Assembly: GCA_034638255.1 (NCBI GenBank)
Contig: JAWPGT010000045.1
Location: 124,001 to 188,000, forward strand
Direction: 5' to 3'
Origin: Coprinus comatus
Taxonomy: Eukaryota; Basidiomycota; Agaricomycetes; Agaricales; Agaricaceae
Length of the DNA: 64,000 nt
A model generated the notes under the pieces. The model searched no databases. It was not told the DNA's origin and saw only the letters and a program-made list of their open reading frames with translations. Positions 51,313-61,915 of this stretch are shown here, in pieces. Position 1 is the stretch's first letter. Each line of letters starts with the position of its first letter. A program made the position numbers and the translations under genes.

Positions 51313-53709
51313 ATGAACAATGGCTGGTATAACGATATATTACCAGCCATGTCAGAGGGCTCTCCTTACCTTTCCTTTCTCTCTTCCATATTCTCTGCAG
51401 TGACCTCTACTATCTCGGACAGCTACAAATCAACGACGACAACGACAACGGATGAGTACTTCTATCACATGTAAGTGATGGTATGACTTTGTTCTTAATA
51501 TGGATAGTTGATTGAGAATGTAGTTCTCTCTAAAGACGCACTACTCAAGCGCAAACGTTGTAGTAAAAATGGAACAAGGACGCGACTAGTACAAATACTC
51601 AGCCCCTCACATACGGGTGGTCGACTCGATATCATCCCCGAAGAAGGAAACATGAACGTGTACCCCAAACCAACCCCAAGAGCTCAACGACGACACGCAC
51701 TTGACGTGGCCCAACTCAGACTGAGCAACATTACGGAAGACTCGGAATCTTCTGAAGATACGGACTTCAACGTCACTTTCACAAATGTATCCTATAACTT
51801 CCCTCTGGTCCCAACGTCGTCCCACACTTCGATATCTTCCACACCCAAGTCTTTCCCAGTTTCACCATTGTCTCCATGCTCATCAGTACCTTCAAGTCCT
51901 GGCTCGCAATTTGCTGGACTTCCATCGACACCTTCGTCGTCTGACGATGAATTTATTTCTTTACCTCTCCCTTCTCCAGGGTTCAGATTCAACCCCAGGC
52001 GAGCTGCTATCAAGCCTTTGGTCATCAAAAAAACACGTAGGCCTGCGACATTACCCATGCTAGACCAATCCGAAGCATCAGACAGCGATGAATCGGATTC
52101 TGAATATTACAACAAGGAATTCTCCAAGTTTCTCAGTGTCGACTCCCGACGACCCAGCACCTTCTTCCCCGCCCACCGCGACTCAATCTTTGTTGTTCCG
52201 ACATACTCTCCTCCTGTTTCTCCTACAAGAAAACGAAGGAACAGTGGTCTCCCAAGGCTCTCGCTAGTCGATGCCCCCCCTGTCCCACCTATTCCATCAC
52301 AATACCTTTCTCCTCCCAAATGTAGCAAAACTCTTTCAAATGCCGGTTCTCGTCGACCTCCTAAAATGAGCATCCCTGACGATGCTTGTTCTGTTTTCTC
52401 ACTTTCCCTTTATATGTACGACGAAATGGATATTGCCGCTCCTAGCCCACCCAGTATTTATTCTCAAGATTCAGCGTCTATGCAGGATAGTTTCGATGAT
52501 GAGGATGTTAATTTTCCTGCCGATTTCGAGGTCCAAGTGGATTGTCCTATGATGCTACCACTTTCATTACCTGGTTCTCCTATTGATTTAGAGGCTGATA
52601 TTGCTCATGGGTTGGAACAACTTTGGGCGTCGAGTACACCTGATGGTGTTTCGCCTTGTACTATTCCCAGGGAAAAAGAAATGGTCGAGGCTAAGAGAAT
52701 TCAAGTCGAAGAAGAGGGTTTGGGTGTTGGCTTTATTCTGGAAGATGAGGTGGATGATCCTAAGACTATTAAGCCTCAAATTGTTATTGCTTCGCCTCCT
52801 CCGTCACCATCGTCATTACCACCTCCCATGAAACTTACACTTACAATTCCTACTACTCCACCCCGTCGTCCTCATCGAAACATTGACTCACCACCCATTT
52901 CGTTTGTCTCTTCATTCTCTTTTCCTCCTTCTCCTATTCCTTTCAAGGAAGAGGAATTACAAAGTGCTGCAACTACGCAAGAAGAACGAGATGATTTTGA
53001 TGAACGTAAGCATGGACTTAAATCGAAATGGTCTTCTTCAACTCTTGCTTCTGTTCGTGAGGAGCATTCCGCCATCACTTCACCTACTGCTAAATTCCTT
53101 GGAGCTTCAATATTGAAACAATATTTCCAAAGTGGATCACATAAACGGAATACTTCGAATTCGGTTATGTCTCCTAATACTATCATTACGACACCCCTTA
53201 GTACACCTACGCCTGTTTCTCCGAGATTCTCAAGAACTCCAGTTTCGCCTTTCGTTTCACCTATCAAGTCACAGTCTCCTAAGGGTAAGGATAAGAAGGA
53301 AAAGCCGAGGGAAAAGAAATCGAAGAGGGATTCAAGTGATGTTATGGTTATTGGTTATCATCAAACTCCAATTCGTGATTATTATCCTTCAAGTCCAACT
53401 CCAACTCCTTATACACCGACATCAACTCCACCACCAAGAAATAGAACTGGATCCCCTTTTAAACGGTTCAATGATGCAATACCCTCAACTTCAGCTCCAA
53501 GTCCACCACCTTCACCTATTAAGCGACATGGATTCGGTAATGCATTTGGGTTGAAGAGAAGTCCGAGTCAATGTAGTATGACTGCGTTGAGTGATTGTGG
53601 GGGTGATACCGTTGGGATGAATGAGGTTTCAGCGTTTGATTTGAATCAGGGACCAGGACTTAGGAGGAAACCTATTCCTGTGGAGATGTTCTTGAGGAAT
53701 GGGGCTTGA
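51313..53709 (+). CDS. Large Ser/Pro-rich disordered protein, function unknown
   Basis: Two exons: 51313-51470 and 51524-53709, about 780 residues. The intron (gtaagt...gtag) joins DEYFYHI|LSKDALLKRKR in frame. I prefer this to a start at the internal ATG 51652. A weakly hydrophobic N-terminus (PYLSFLSSIFSAVTSTIS) leads into MNVYPKPTPRAQRRHALDV. Nearly the whole protein is Ser/Thr/Pro-rich, with many SPxxSP and TPxxSP sites (possible proline-directed kinase targets), basic patches such as SPTRKRRNSG and KGKDKKEKPREKKSKRDSS, and no globular domain. It ends with RRKPIPVEMFLRNGA, the most conserved-looking part. Related proteins are common and unnamed in Agaricomycetes, from general knowledge of the group. 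Confidence 0.75.
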
Positions 53710-54185
53710 GGGCGATGGTGATGAAGGTCCCGATCCCTGTGATACATCCTTGATGGGTGTCTATTTATTTTTTGTTCATTTTTTTGTGTCATGGTTGTGA
53801 CATAAACCACTGTTGCAGTGTTGCTTTTTGATGTTTCTTTTTGACTTGTTTACGCATTTTTATGATGATGAGGAACATTTTTTCAAGCTTCAAGCTTTTA
53901 TTATTATTATAAACGCATTCGTTTTTTTTAGACATCATACTTCCATCTTTTCATAACATAAACGCATAACACTTTTTTTCTCTATGATTATCATATACAT
54001 AGTTTGCCATAGTACTATACACTCCTTTGGTTATGAAACATTATAATAATAATGAATATGTTGTGGTTTTTTTTTTTCAAAAAGCTAGATTGGCACTTCG
54101 TCAGCACTTCGCCCGCCAGAATTTGAGTCCTGCTAATATTCATACCTACCCCCACATATATCTTTTTCCTCGTCATTACAAGCTA
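53710..54185. other. Intergenic, 3' flank
   Basis: AT-rich DNA with several T-runs (53767, 53924, 54068). No gene. Confidence 0.5.
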
Positions 54186-55563
54186 TGAGTGACGATGATT
54201 GGGATCTTGAAGATCAATTGACTTCTGATGATGTACTTATTCAGTCCCCATTTGATTACTTATGTTTTTGTTTTTAACCTGGGTTTGAAGAAGTATTACA
54301 ATGTTCAGTAATTGATAGTAAATCCAATAAACAGCTTTCCATCACAACTCTTTTGCTCTTTGATGATCAACAACATACCACTACACGAATCACCACTACA
54401 TCTATTAATACTACTAGTACGACTGCAACTATGGCTGTGTCAGCTTCATCGTCTTCGAATAACTCGGACACTGCGATAATTGTTTGCGTCCACCAGAATC
54501 AATCGACAAAAACAAAGACGTCTCTTTATATACCTGGCAAATCCTCCAAATCATTAATCATGTTCAAAAAGTAGGAGGAAAAGTCACTATTAATATGTTG
54601 GCTGGCTTAGCTAGGAATATTGGTGGTGGTGCGTTTGATGTTGTCATTGGTGGTGGTGGGAAGGGAAGAAGGGGTAAAGGAAAGGAGAAGGAGAAGGTTT
54701 GTTTGGATCTGGATAGTGTTGCTGGCGGTGTTGTTGATCTACCTAGAGACGTGAGTGTGTTTCTTTATTTTTCGATTGCTGATATCATTATATAATTTGA
54801 TTCATAGGATATAGAACATTTAATCGTCAAATTACTCATCAAAGGTTACTTGAAAGAAGAATATCAACAAACGGCATATTCAACAAACGTACATGTAGTA
54901 CCTGGCAATTCCGCAGGAAGATTTATACACGAAACGAAGGAAACAATTGTTGAACGTTGTAAAACTAGACCTATGTTAACACTGACATTGGCGAAACCAG
55001 GAACCACTAAAAAGAGAGGAAGGCCCAAGAGGAAGGAAAAAGATGATGGTGTCGAGATGGCGGATGATGATGACGATGGTATTGAGGGGGATGTCCTTCC
55101 CCCGACAAAGAAACAAAGAACCGCGGCTTCTACAACTATAGCCGCAACTGGAGTTGACAAAGGAAAAAAGAAAGCCGATGTGGTGCCAATACAGGAAGAG
55201 GGATGGGACGTTAACTACAATATGTATCTTGATGATGAACCTCGTGCTCCAGTTACACGTCGCCGCAGTAGCAAGAACCCAAAACCTTCGACACAAGCTA
55301 CACAAGCGAGATTGTCATCGCAGCCGACCACACGTAATTCAACGTTAGCTAGCACCTCGAACTCGAACTCGAATAAAAACTCAGATGAATACGATTTCAC
55401 GGAATTGGTGGATTTAGAGGAAATTGAAGATGATTCAGATGACAATAACATTCTCTATGGTTGGTCAAAGTCAATGAGGGAGAAACCTGTGGTTAGAAGA
55501 AGGATTAAACAGACACCATCGATCATTCCCGCAGATAAAGAGGTTCTAGAACTGTCAGATTAG
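54186..55563 (+). pseudogene. RecQ helicase fragment: zinc-site remnant plus RQC domain and AT-hook tail
   Basis: RecQ helicases unwind DNA in repair and, in Neurospora (QDE-3), take part in silencing. Here CDNCLRPPE (54472-54498), the end of the RecQ zinc site, is followed by the RQC winged helix: SLYTWQILQIINHVQKVGGK, TINMLAGLARNIGGGAFDVV, and after an intron (54751-54807) DIEHLIVKLLIKGYLKEEY. The tail has an AT-hook (KKRGRPKRKEK) and ends DKEVLELSD. The helicase core (Walker A, DEAH) is absent upstream, and an in-frame stop (TAA near 54460) sits just before CDNC. MSDDDWDLEDQLTSDD at 54186 may be the old N-terminus or a new start; its link is unproven. Most likely an internally deleted RecQ gene. 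A short expressed DNA-binding protein cannot be excluded. Confidence 0.65.
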
Positions 55564-56126
55564 TACTTGTATGACATGTGTAGTATATATGTATTTTTGC
55601 GAAGGAGTCAAAATAAAACAAATAAATATGTATACAGTGATGGATCAGTCACTGTGACACGATCACACAACGGAACACCGAAAACATAATTATCCTCCTC
55701 CAGCCTCAAATCTTATCCAAATGGCAAAAAATTGTAGAATATGGTTTGTACTACTATTTTACATCTTTATATTAAGTTACATTTTTTATTATGAGTATAA
55801 CAAAGTAATAAATCCGCAAAAAACAGACGAAAAATCCATAAAATTGATCAAAATTGATAACTTACGAAAATGTATTTGACAACTGAGGGCCCATATCTTC
55901 CACAACTGTACTAGAATTGGGCTTAACCATTAGCCAGATGTGTAGACATTATTCCTATATCAAAATTTAAGCTCTATAAATAAATTTATAATAGTAAATC
56001 AATTTTTTTCGCAACATGTGTTGGCCATGTGGTAATCTTAATATAGGTACATAGATAATATGCATGCATACCCCAAGAATGTGCAGCCCATCTTTGTTAA
56101 CTCTTCATTCTTACTCTTCCACTTAA

Positions 56127-58859
56127 ATGCCAGGAAAAGCGAAATCACAAGCACAAAAAAATAGAGAAGTAAGAGAGGAATGGGAAGCAGTTATGGAGGA
56201 AGCTGTAAAGGTGTATGCTGAAGAGCAGACAAAAGGAAAGGATGGAAAAGGAGCTAGAGCAGTAGCAAATGAAGTTATGGATGCCCATCTTAAGAAAACT
56301 GGTAATGCAATAAAGCTCAGCTATAACACCATTATTGAGAGATATAATGGATGAGCAAGTCGAAGTGATGCTGCTGAAGATCGTCGCTTACTAACTGATG
56401 CCGAAACTGATATGATTATCAATTACACCATCCACTGTGCTAATCAAGGCTTTCCACTTAGCCATAGGAGATTAAAGGAGCATATTGATGAAATTTTACA
56501 AGCACGACTAGGTGTTATGATCGTCAGTTCATCACCGGACTATTTTGATCAAGTTCCAGAAATACCCATTGAATCTATTTCTAACTGAACTATCTTTGAT
56601 ACACGCTAATTACTCAGCCAAAGCTATAATTAGTATATAGTTATCTTTAGCATACTTATTTTCTCTTTTCTACTTTTACTTTCGTTTTATCCCTCTGCCT
56701 CTTACGAGTTTCATAGTTGTTACATGTTTTATACTTGATACAAGTCTCAGTAGGAGAAGGGCGTACTTACATGTTTCATCCCTCGTTTCACTTATTTCCG
56801 ATTACTCGTAGATAGTATAAATAGTCGTTTGTATTAGCCCTTGAAGTCTCAAGCTTCAAGTTGGTTAACTTCTAATCTACTCGTTCTACGACCTCTGCCT
56901 GAACACCAGACAGTAGTTTAACTTGTAGAGATTGAACGCCTGTCTCAAGCGGCTTAGTGCCCAAGAGATCTAGGATCATAACACTAGGACCTTCCTTTCT
57001 TGGGATTGGAAAAAAATTCACACAACGTTTTGTCACTGAAAACTCAAACCAACTTAAAGCAACATGGTCGGTTCCTCTAGAATCACAACGTGCTAATGCA
57101 GTTAATGAATATACCAACCATGCATGGTGGAAACTCATAGGAGAGACTATTGAGGAGAATAACATCTTATCAGAGAATATGTATGCAGCTGATGAAGTTG
57201 GAGTACAACCATATGGGATGGAACGTGAACGGGTGATTGGTCCTAAACGGGCTGGTCCACAATATCAACGACGAACTGGGAACTGCGAGAACTTTACAGT
57301 TATTGTGACTATTTGCACTGATGGGACATCAACTGCACCAGTTGTTATCTTTAAAGCAAAAGGCTATCAGGTAAAATGGCTTCAAGATAATCCTGCAAAT
57401 GCTTTGTAAGTAATCAATCTTTATGTAAAACATATATATAATATTTCCAACTAGAATTGGTTATTTGAAGAAAGGGTGGACTGATCAAGAAATTGGGCTT
57501 GATTGGTTAAAACTTCTTGATGAGGAAACAAAGAAGAAGGCTAATGGAAAAGCAAGACTTCTTATACTTGATGGACATACTTCTCACTATGGTCGACCAT
57601 TTCTCGAACATGCACGTGAAAATAACATCATTGTTATCTGTTATCCTGCTCATACCACACATATCTACCAAGGTCTTGATGTTGTGATTTTCGCAACACT
57701 CAAGCTTCGACTCAGTCAAGAATGTGATGCTTTTGTACGAGAGCATATGGCCGAAATTACAAAAGAAAATATTCTTCAAATCTATGGAAAAGCTCATATT
57801 GCAAGTCTTACTTCCGAAAACATTAAGGCTGCATTTTGTAAAACTGGACTACACCCCTTTAATCCCAATGTTATTGATCCCATTATACTTGAACCAAGCA
57901 AACCTACATCCCTTCAATCTAATCTTCCAGTTTCACCTGCTACACCAATGAAGTTGATTGCTACCATGTTACGAACCCTATCAGCCGAAGATGATGTCAT
58001 TGGATTGGAAACGGTTGATGACGAAAAAGATGGGAGTTGTCCACCCTCACCCTCGGAAGCCCAATATAATCGTCGGATTGAGATTGTGAAGGAAACAGCA
58101 AAAAAACTCGCACGTACTCAGCTAAAACCACTACTTGAGCCTACAATCAATAGTGATGACCCTCCAGCTGTCAACCGTGTGAAGACGCCAAGTGAACTCA
58201 TCAACCGAAAACCATCACCTACTCTTACTACTCTTCTTGCGATGATTCCCTCCACCCAGAATGAAACTCTCCTTCTTGCTGCACTTCGTGAGACACAGAA
58301 GGAGTTGGAGTACTATAAGGATCGTGTTATTCAGCTTCAGGCAGCAAATATAATCAACAAGGCTTACTGTAATAAACTCCAAGCTCAAATACAAGAAAGG
58401 CTGCAAAAAGCGAAAAAGAATAGGAAGGGAAAGCTATTGGGAGATGGGATGCCAAAGGTACTGTCAGGTGATGCATTCTATAAGGAGGTTGTTGAGTTTA
58501 CAGAGCGCAAGTTGCAGGAGGATGTTGAGAAAGCAAGAAAGGTAAATGCCCGGGCTCTATGGCAGACTGCTGTACAAGAATGGGAGAATTCGGAGATTGA
58601 GCGGAAGGAGGAGAACACACAGCGTAGTCAGAGAAATAAGTTGGAGCTCGAAAAATGGGAGAAAGCTCGAGCAGCAGCGAAAAAAGCCAAAAAATTGTTC
58701 ACCAAGCAAAAACCAGAGAAGGAACCCTTGTTGAAAGCACAACTCAAGCCAAAACTGAAGGATTTTGAGGCTAGTACACTTCACAAGCTAGAAGATGATA
58801 TTTCCGAGGAGGAGGATGAAGAGGATGACAACGAGGACAGCAACGAAGAATCAGAGTAA
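56127..58859 (+). pseudogene. DDE transposase of the pogo-like element, interrupted
   Basis: N-terminal helix-turn-helix region from MPGKAKSQAQKNREVREE to SYNTIIERYNG, then a TGA at 56352-56354 where relatives read on; the next codons ASRSDAAEDRRLLTDAE continue in the same frame. At 56508 the gene is split by a solo LTR; it resumes after 56984 with SFLGIGKKFTQRF. DDE domain: AADEVGVQPYG (first Asp, about 57190), LLILDGHTSHY (second Asp, about 57565), PAHTTHIYQGLDV (third, about 57645). An intron at about 57406-57453 joins in frame. The C-terminus is a long Lys/Glu coiled coil ending in an acidic tail. A stop plus an insertion make it inactive. Confidence 0.88.
56513..56983. mobile_element. 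Solo LTR, 471 bases, Copia-like ends
   Basis: It starts TGTTATGATC (56513-56522) and ends GATCATAACA (56974-56983), exact inverted 10-base ends with the TG...CA of LTR retrotransposons. The 5-base target CTAGG is duplicated at 56508-56512 and 56984-56988. A TATA box (GTATAAATAG, about 56815) suits an LTR promoter reading plus. No gag/pol is present, so two LTRs have recombined. Removing it with one CTAGG restores the transposase frame. Confidence 0.9.
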
Positions 58860-59918
58860 TTGTTGATCACCAGTAACTGTACGTGTCATGGTGTCACGGT
58901 AATTGATCCAGACCTGATTTTTGCCTCTTGAAGGACTTGTGCATTTTTTGTTTCTGTAGTCTTGTAATGGCTTCAAAAGCCATACATTCATGTACTCTGT
59001 GTCTTTAGCTACGAGATGCTATTTTTTTTTTCACATATTACGGTTTTTTTTGTACTCAAATTAAATGAATTCATTTTTGCTGTCACGTTTACTGATCCAT
59101 GACTGTATGTCGCTTACATAAGTTGTCTGGCTTGACAAAAATTACTACTATCATGCCGCAACATGCTCAATCGCCCATAGCACCTGCAAAATGTGATGAC
59201 CAAAATGGAAACATGAGACAGCTCAAGCTTGCTTCCTATGAGCTCTTTGAAGTTACAATGGAGGGTCTCAAGAAGATGAGGGACTGTGTGTTGGCCGAAA
59301 CGATAGGACAATATGTCGGACCAATGCCAATCCATAAATTCTTCGATGCCTTTATGCCTTGGAACAAGGAGACACCTATATTATACAAGCAGCGAAACCC
59401 TTCGAAACACAGACGTGATATGATTGTCAGACTCCCCAGCTATACTGAGTCCGACTCGTATGAAAACTTTGTGTGTTTGTCATGTCTTTTGATCTTCAAG
59501 TGTGTGCTCACCTTCTTTGCACAGGTCAATGCTTTCAATGGATGGCATGGTCTTTGCCGATGGAAGAATATGCCAAATGATATAGGTCCCGGTTTAGGAT
59601 TCAAAGATAGTCACAAGTACCATGACAAGGACTGCTTATCTCAAAGTGTCGATATTTCCGTCTATTCCGGAGTTCCATTCGTTCCTCGCCAAAACCCCCA
59701 AACCATGGATTTTGCAAACCTTCATTGCTGGATTGAGATTAAGCCGAATGAGGGATACGACGCTTTTGACGACGGGGAACCAAATGATGAAGAGGCAGAA
59801 TACATGGACATGACGGTTCAGGAGAGTGTCCAGGATGAGGAGGATTATGAAGATATCCAAGACCAGGGTGCCAAAGTGCTCTATGTTTCCCCAGAAATGG
59901 ATGTTGCAACTGATGGTA

Positions 59919-61915
59919 CATCAGGAAATTGCACATTTGCTTGGGTCTACCTTAGGGTTGCTTAGACTACTTGTTGTACTTGTACATCCTTGGTGAAAAA
60001 TGTCCCAAGGTACTCTGAGGAGCTTTTTAGTTCCAAGTTAGGTCAAGGATAGAACCAAGTAAATCCTCAAGCTTTACTTGCTCACGAAAAATGTTAAACT
60101 TTAGTTTACATTATTAACACTATTTGTTTTTGTTCTGATCAATGATTATTGATCATCACATATGTTTTGAAACTTTTGATGTTATCAAATTTGGACTTTG
60201 CAAAAAAAGCGGATGAGTGTGACATCCTACTCTCCTTGTCACACATCACTCACTCCACGTCACATCCCAATGGCAACAATCTCATGAGATCATAATACAT
60301 CTGCCACATCATTACATCCCTATTCACTCAATTCCTAACAAAATCTCACGTTTTTAGGCTCTCTAGAATCGTCTCACCGTTTTGCTTCGAATGACGGCGG
60401 TTACGCGTCGCGTGGTTTAGTACTTGTACTATAACAGCCACTTTATTGAACAAGGTAAGCATACAATGTTTTTGGTCTGTTGTACTCATTTCATCACGCT
60501 TTGGCACGTGTCTTGGCTCTTTGGAACTGGCTCTTTTTTTTGCTTCGAACAAGCCTAGCCACACGTGCTATGGTCTAATTCTCATGGTATGGCATGAATA
60601 ATATTGGTATGTCATCACTCTGTAGTATCCTGAGGCTGTCTCACTCATTTCTTCACATAGAGACATTTACCTAGGCTCGTTTAGACCATTCGTAACTCCT
60701 CCATGACTGACCGAAGTTGATTGCGCTGTGGGGAAGGATTGGAGGTGTAGTGAGCAATACTCTGGTACTAGGTCCCAGGTGAGTCACTCTAACTAAATAT
60801 GTAATATTTCGCTTGATACATGTTTAATCCTTATGATTTTAGGCTCATTACAACCGTCTTGACGACGCCGTCCGAACAGTGCCATCCGCACTCCGCACTA
60901 CCCAAAACTCCGGTGCCGACACACTCCTCTCTGGTGAGTTACCATATATGTTCCTCCCCAACTAAATATTTAATATGTCACTCAATATCTATGCACTCCT
61001 TTTGTATCTAGGCTCATTAAAATCACCTAAATGACGCCGTTCGAACGATACCATTTACACTGCACACTGTCCAAAACCCCTGTGCCGACATGCACATCTC
61101 TGGTAAGTTACCACATATGTTCCTCCCCAACGAAATAACTGATATATCATTCAATATCTGTGCACTCCTCCTGTACTTAGGTTCGTTAAAACCGTCTAAA
61201 CGGCGTTGTTACAACGATACTATCCGCACCACGTACCCCTCAAAACTCATGTACCGACATGCAGATCTTTGGTAAGTTACTATATATATATTACTCTCCA
61301 ACTAAATAACTAATAACTCGCCCATTTCTTATCCAATCCTTTTGTGTTTAGGCTCGTTATAACCACATTAACCGCCCCTTTCCAACGCTGGTACTCGCAC
61401 GCCGTACAGTCGAGTATCATGCTTCGTGTGATGTGATCTTTGTAACACATCATCCAAGGTTCGCTTTTTCTCTCCATTTTATGTTAATAATTACTTATTT
61501 CACTATTACAGTCTCTATTCTGATACAAAGGTATAAGAATGTATTAATACTGTAGACTAAGTTAGTATATCACATGTATTATTACAACTTCAATGATATT
61601 TTTTTTATTGTCTTTTTCCCTTACTTGGTGTGACCTTGAGAGTACTTGAATTATCCTGAAAATGCAAATAAAATCCTGTAAAATATAATTACAAGGTAGA
61701 AAAGTAACTTTTATGTGCTGTCCAAGTACGTTCAAAGCTATTCAAGTACACCCAAGTTAGAGGGACCTACTTGGAGCTCCTTGGGACAAATTTTCCAAGG
61801 AACTCCAAGGATAATTTTACTCTTCTTTGAATTCTATTGGGGTGTACTTGGAGCTCCTTGGATGCCTTTCTAAGTAACTTCAAGTACCTCCAAGGACATG
61901 CGCGAAATCCTGATG
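59919..61915. mobile_element. Non-autonomous TIR element (1,997 bases) inside the FunK1 gene
   Basis: Ends: CATCAGGAAATTGCAC (59919 onward) and, reading inward from 61915 on the other strand, CATCAGGATTTCGCGC. TA lies at both flanks (59917-59918 and 61916-61917), a Tc1/mariner-type target duplication. Inside the termini both ends carry related, looser inverted sequence rich in CCAAGG/CCTTGG and GTCCCAAGG (about 59970-60060 against 61700-61890). No transposase ORF is present. The interior has the exon-like tandem array described separately and AT-rich filler. Confidence 0.82.
60779..61430 (+). repeat. Tandem array of 91-base exon-like units with intron-like spacers
   Basis: Units begin at 60843, 61012, 61181 and 61352 (period 169-171). 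The first three are exactly 91 bases and each ends CT(C/T)TG or TTTG before GTGAGTT or GTAAGTTAC. Spacers of 78, 78 and 80 bases end in CTAG or TTAG before the next GCTCATT/GTTCGTT. A leading half-unit has GTGAGT at 60779 and ATTTTAG at 60836-60842. The fourth unit diverges after about 30 bases. Unit 1 is open in one frame (RLDDAVRTVPSALRTTQNSG); units 2 and 3 have TAA at codon 3 where unit 1 has TAC. Because 91 is not a multiple of three, spliced units would rotate frame. Confidence 0.75.

Larger units (their letters stand above)
55635..59105 (+). mobile_element. pogo/Fot1-like Tc1-mariner DNA transposon, complete ends
   Basis: The ends are inverted repeats: CAGTGATGGATCAGT at 55635-55649 and, on the other strand, CAGTCATGGATCAGT reading inward from 59105, with similarity extending to about 30 bases (both share GTGACA further in). 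TA is duplicated at 55633-55634 and 59106-59107, the target site of this superfamily. A further copy of the terminal motif (TGTCACGGTAATTGATCCAG, about 58893) lies inside the right end. Length 3,471 bases including the nested LTR, so about 3.0 kb originally. The element landed 47 bases before the start codon of the FunK1 gene. Confidence 0.88.

Noticed and set aside
54353..54574. Ser/Thr-rich small protein upstream of the RecQ fragment
   Set aside because: It overlaps CDNC and the RQC start in another frame; the RQC frame has clear homology, this one has none.
57423..57460. Frameshift in the transposase at ANAL/GYLKKGW
   Set aside because: A normal GTAAGT...CTAG intron joins the two halves in frame.
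59471..59524. Hydrophobic segment in FunK1 as a membrane helix
   Set aside because: The 54 bases begin GTGTGT and end CACAG and are a multiple of three, so they are better read as an intron.
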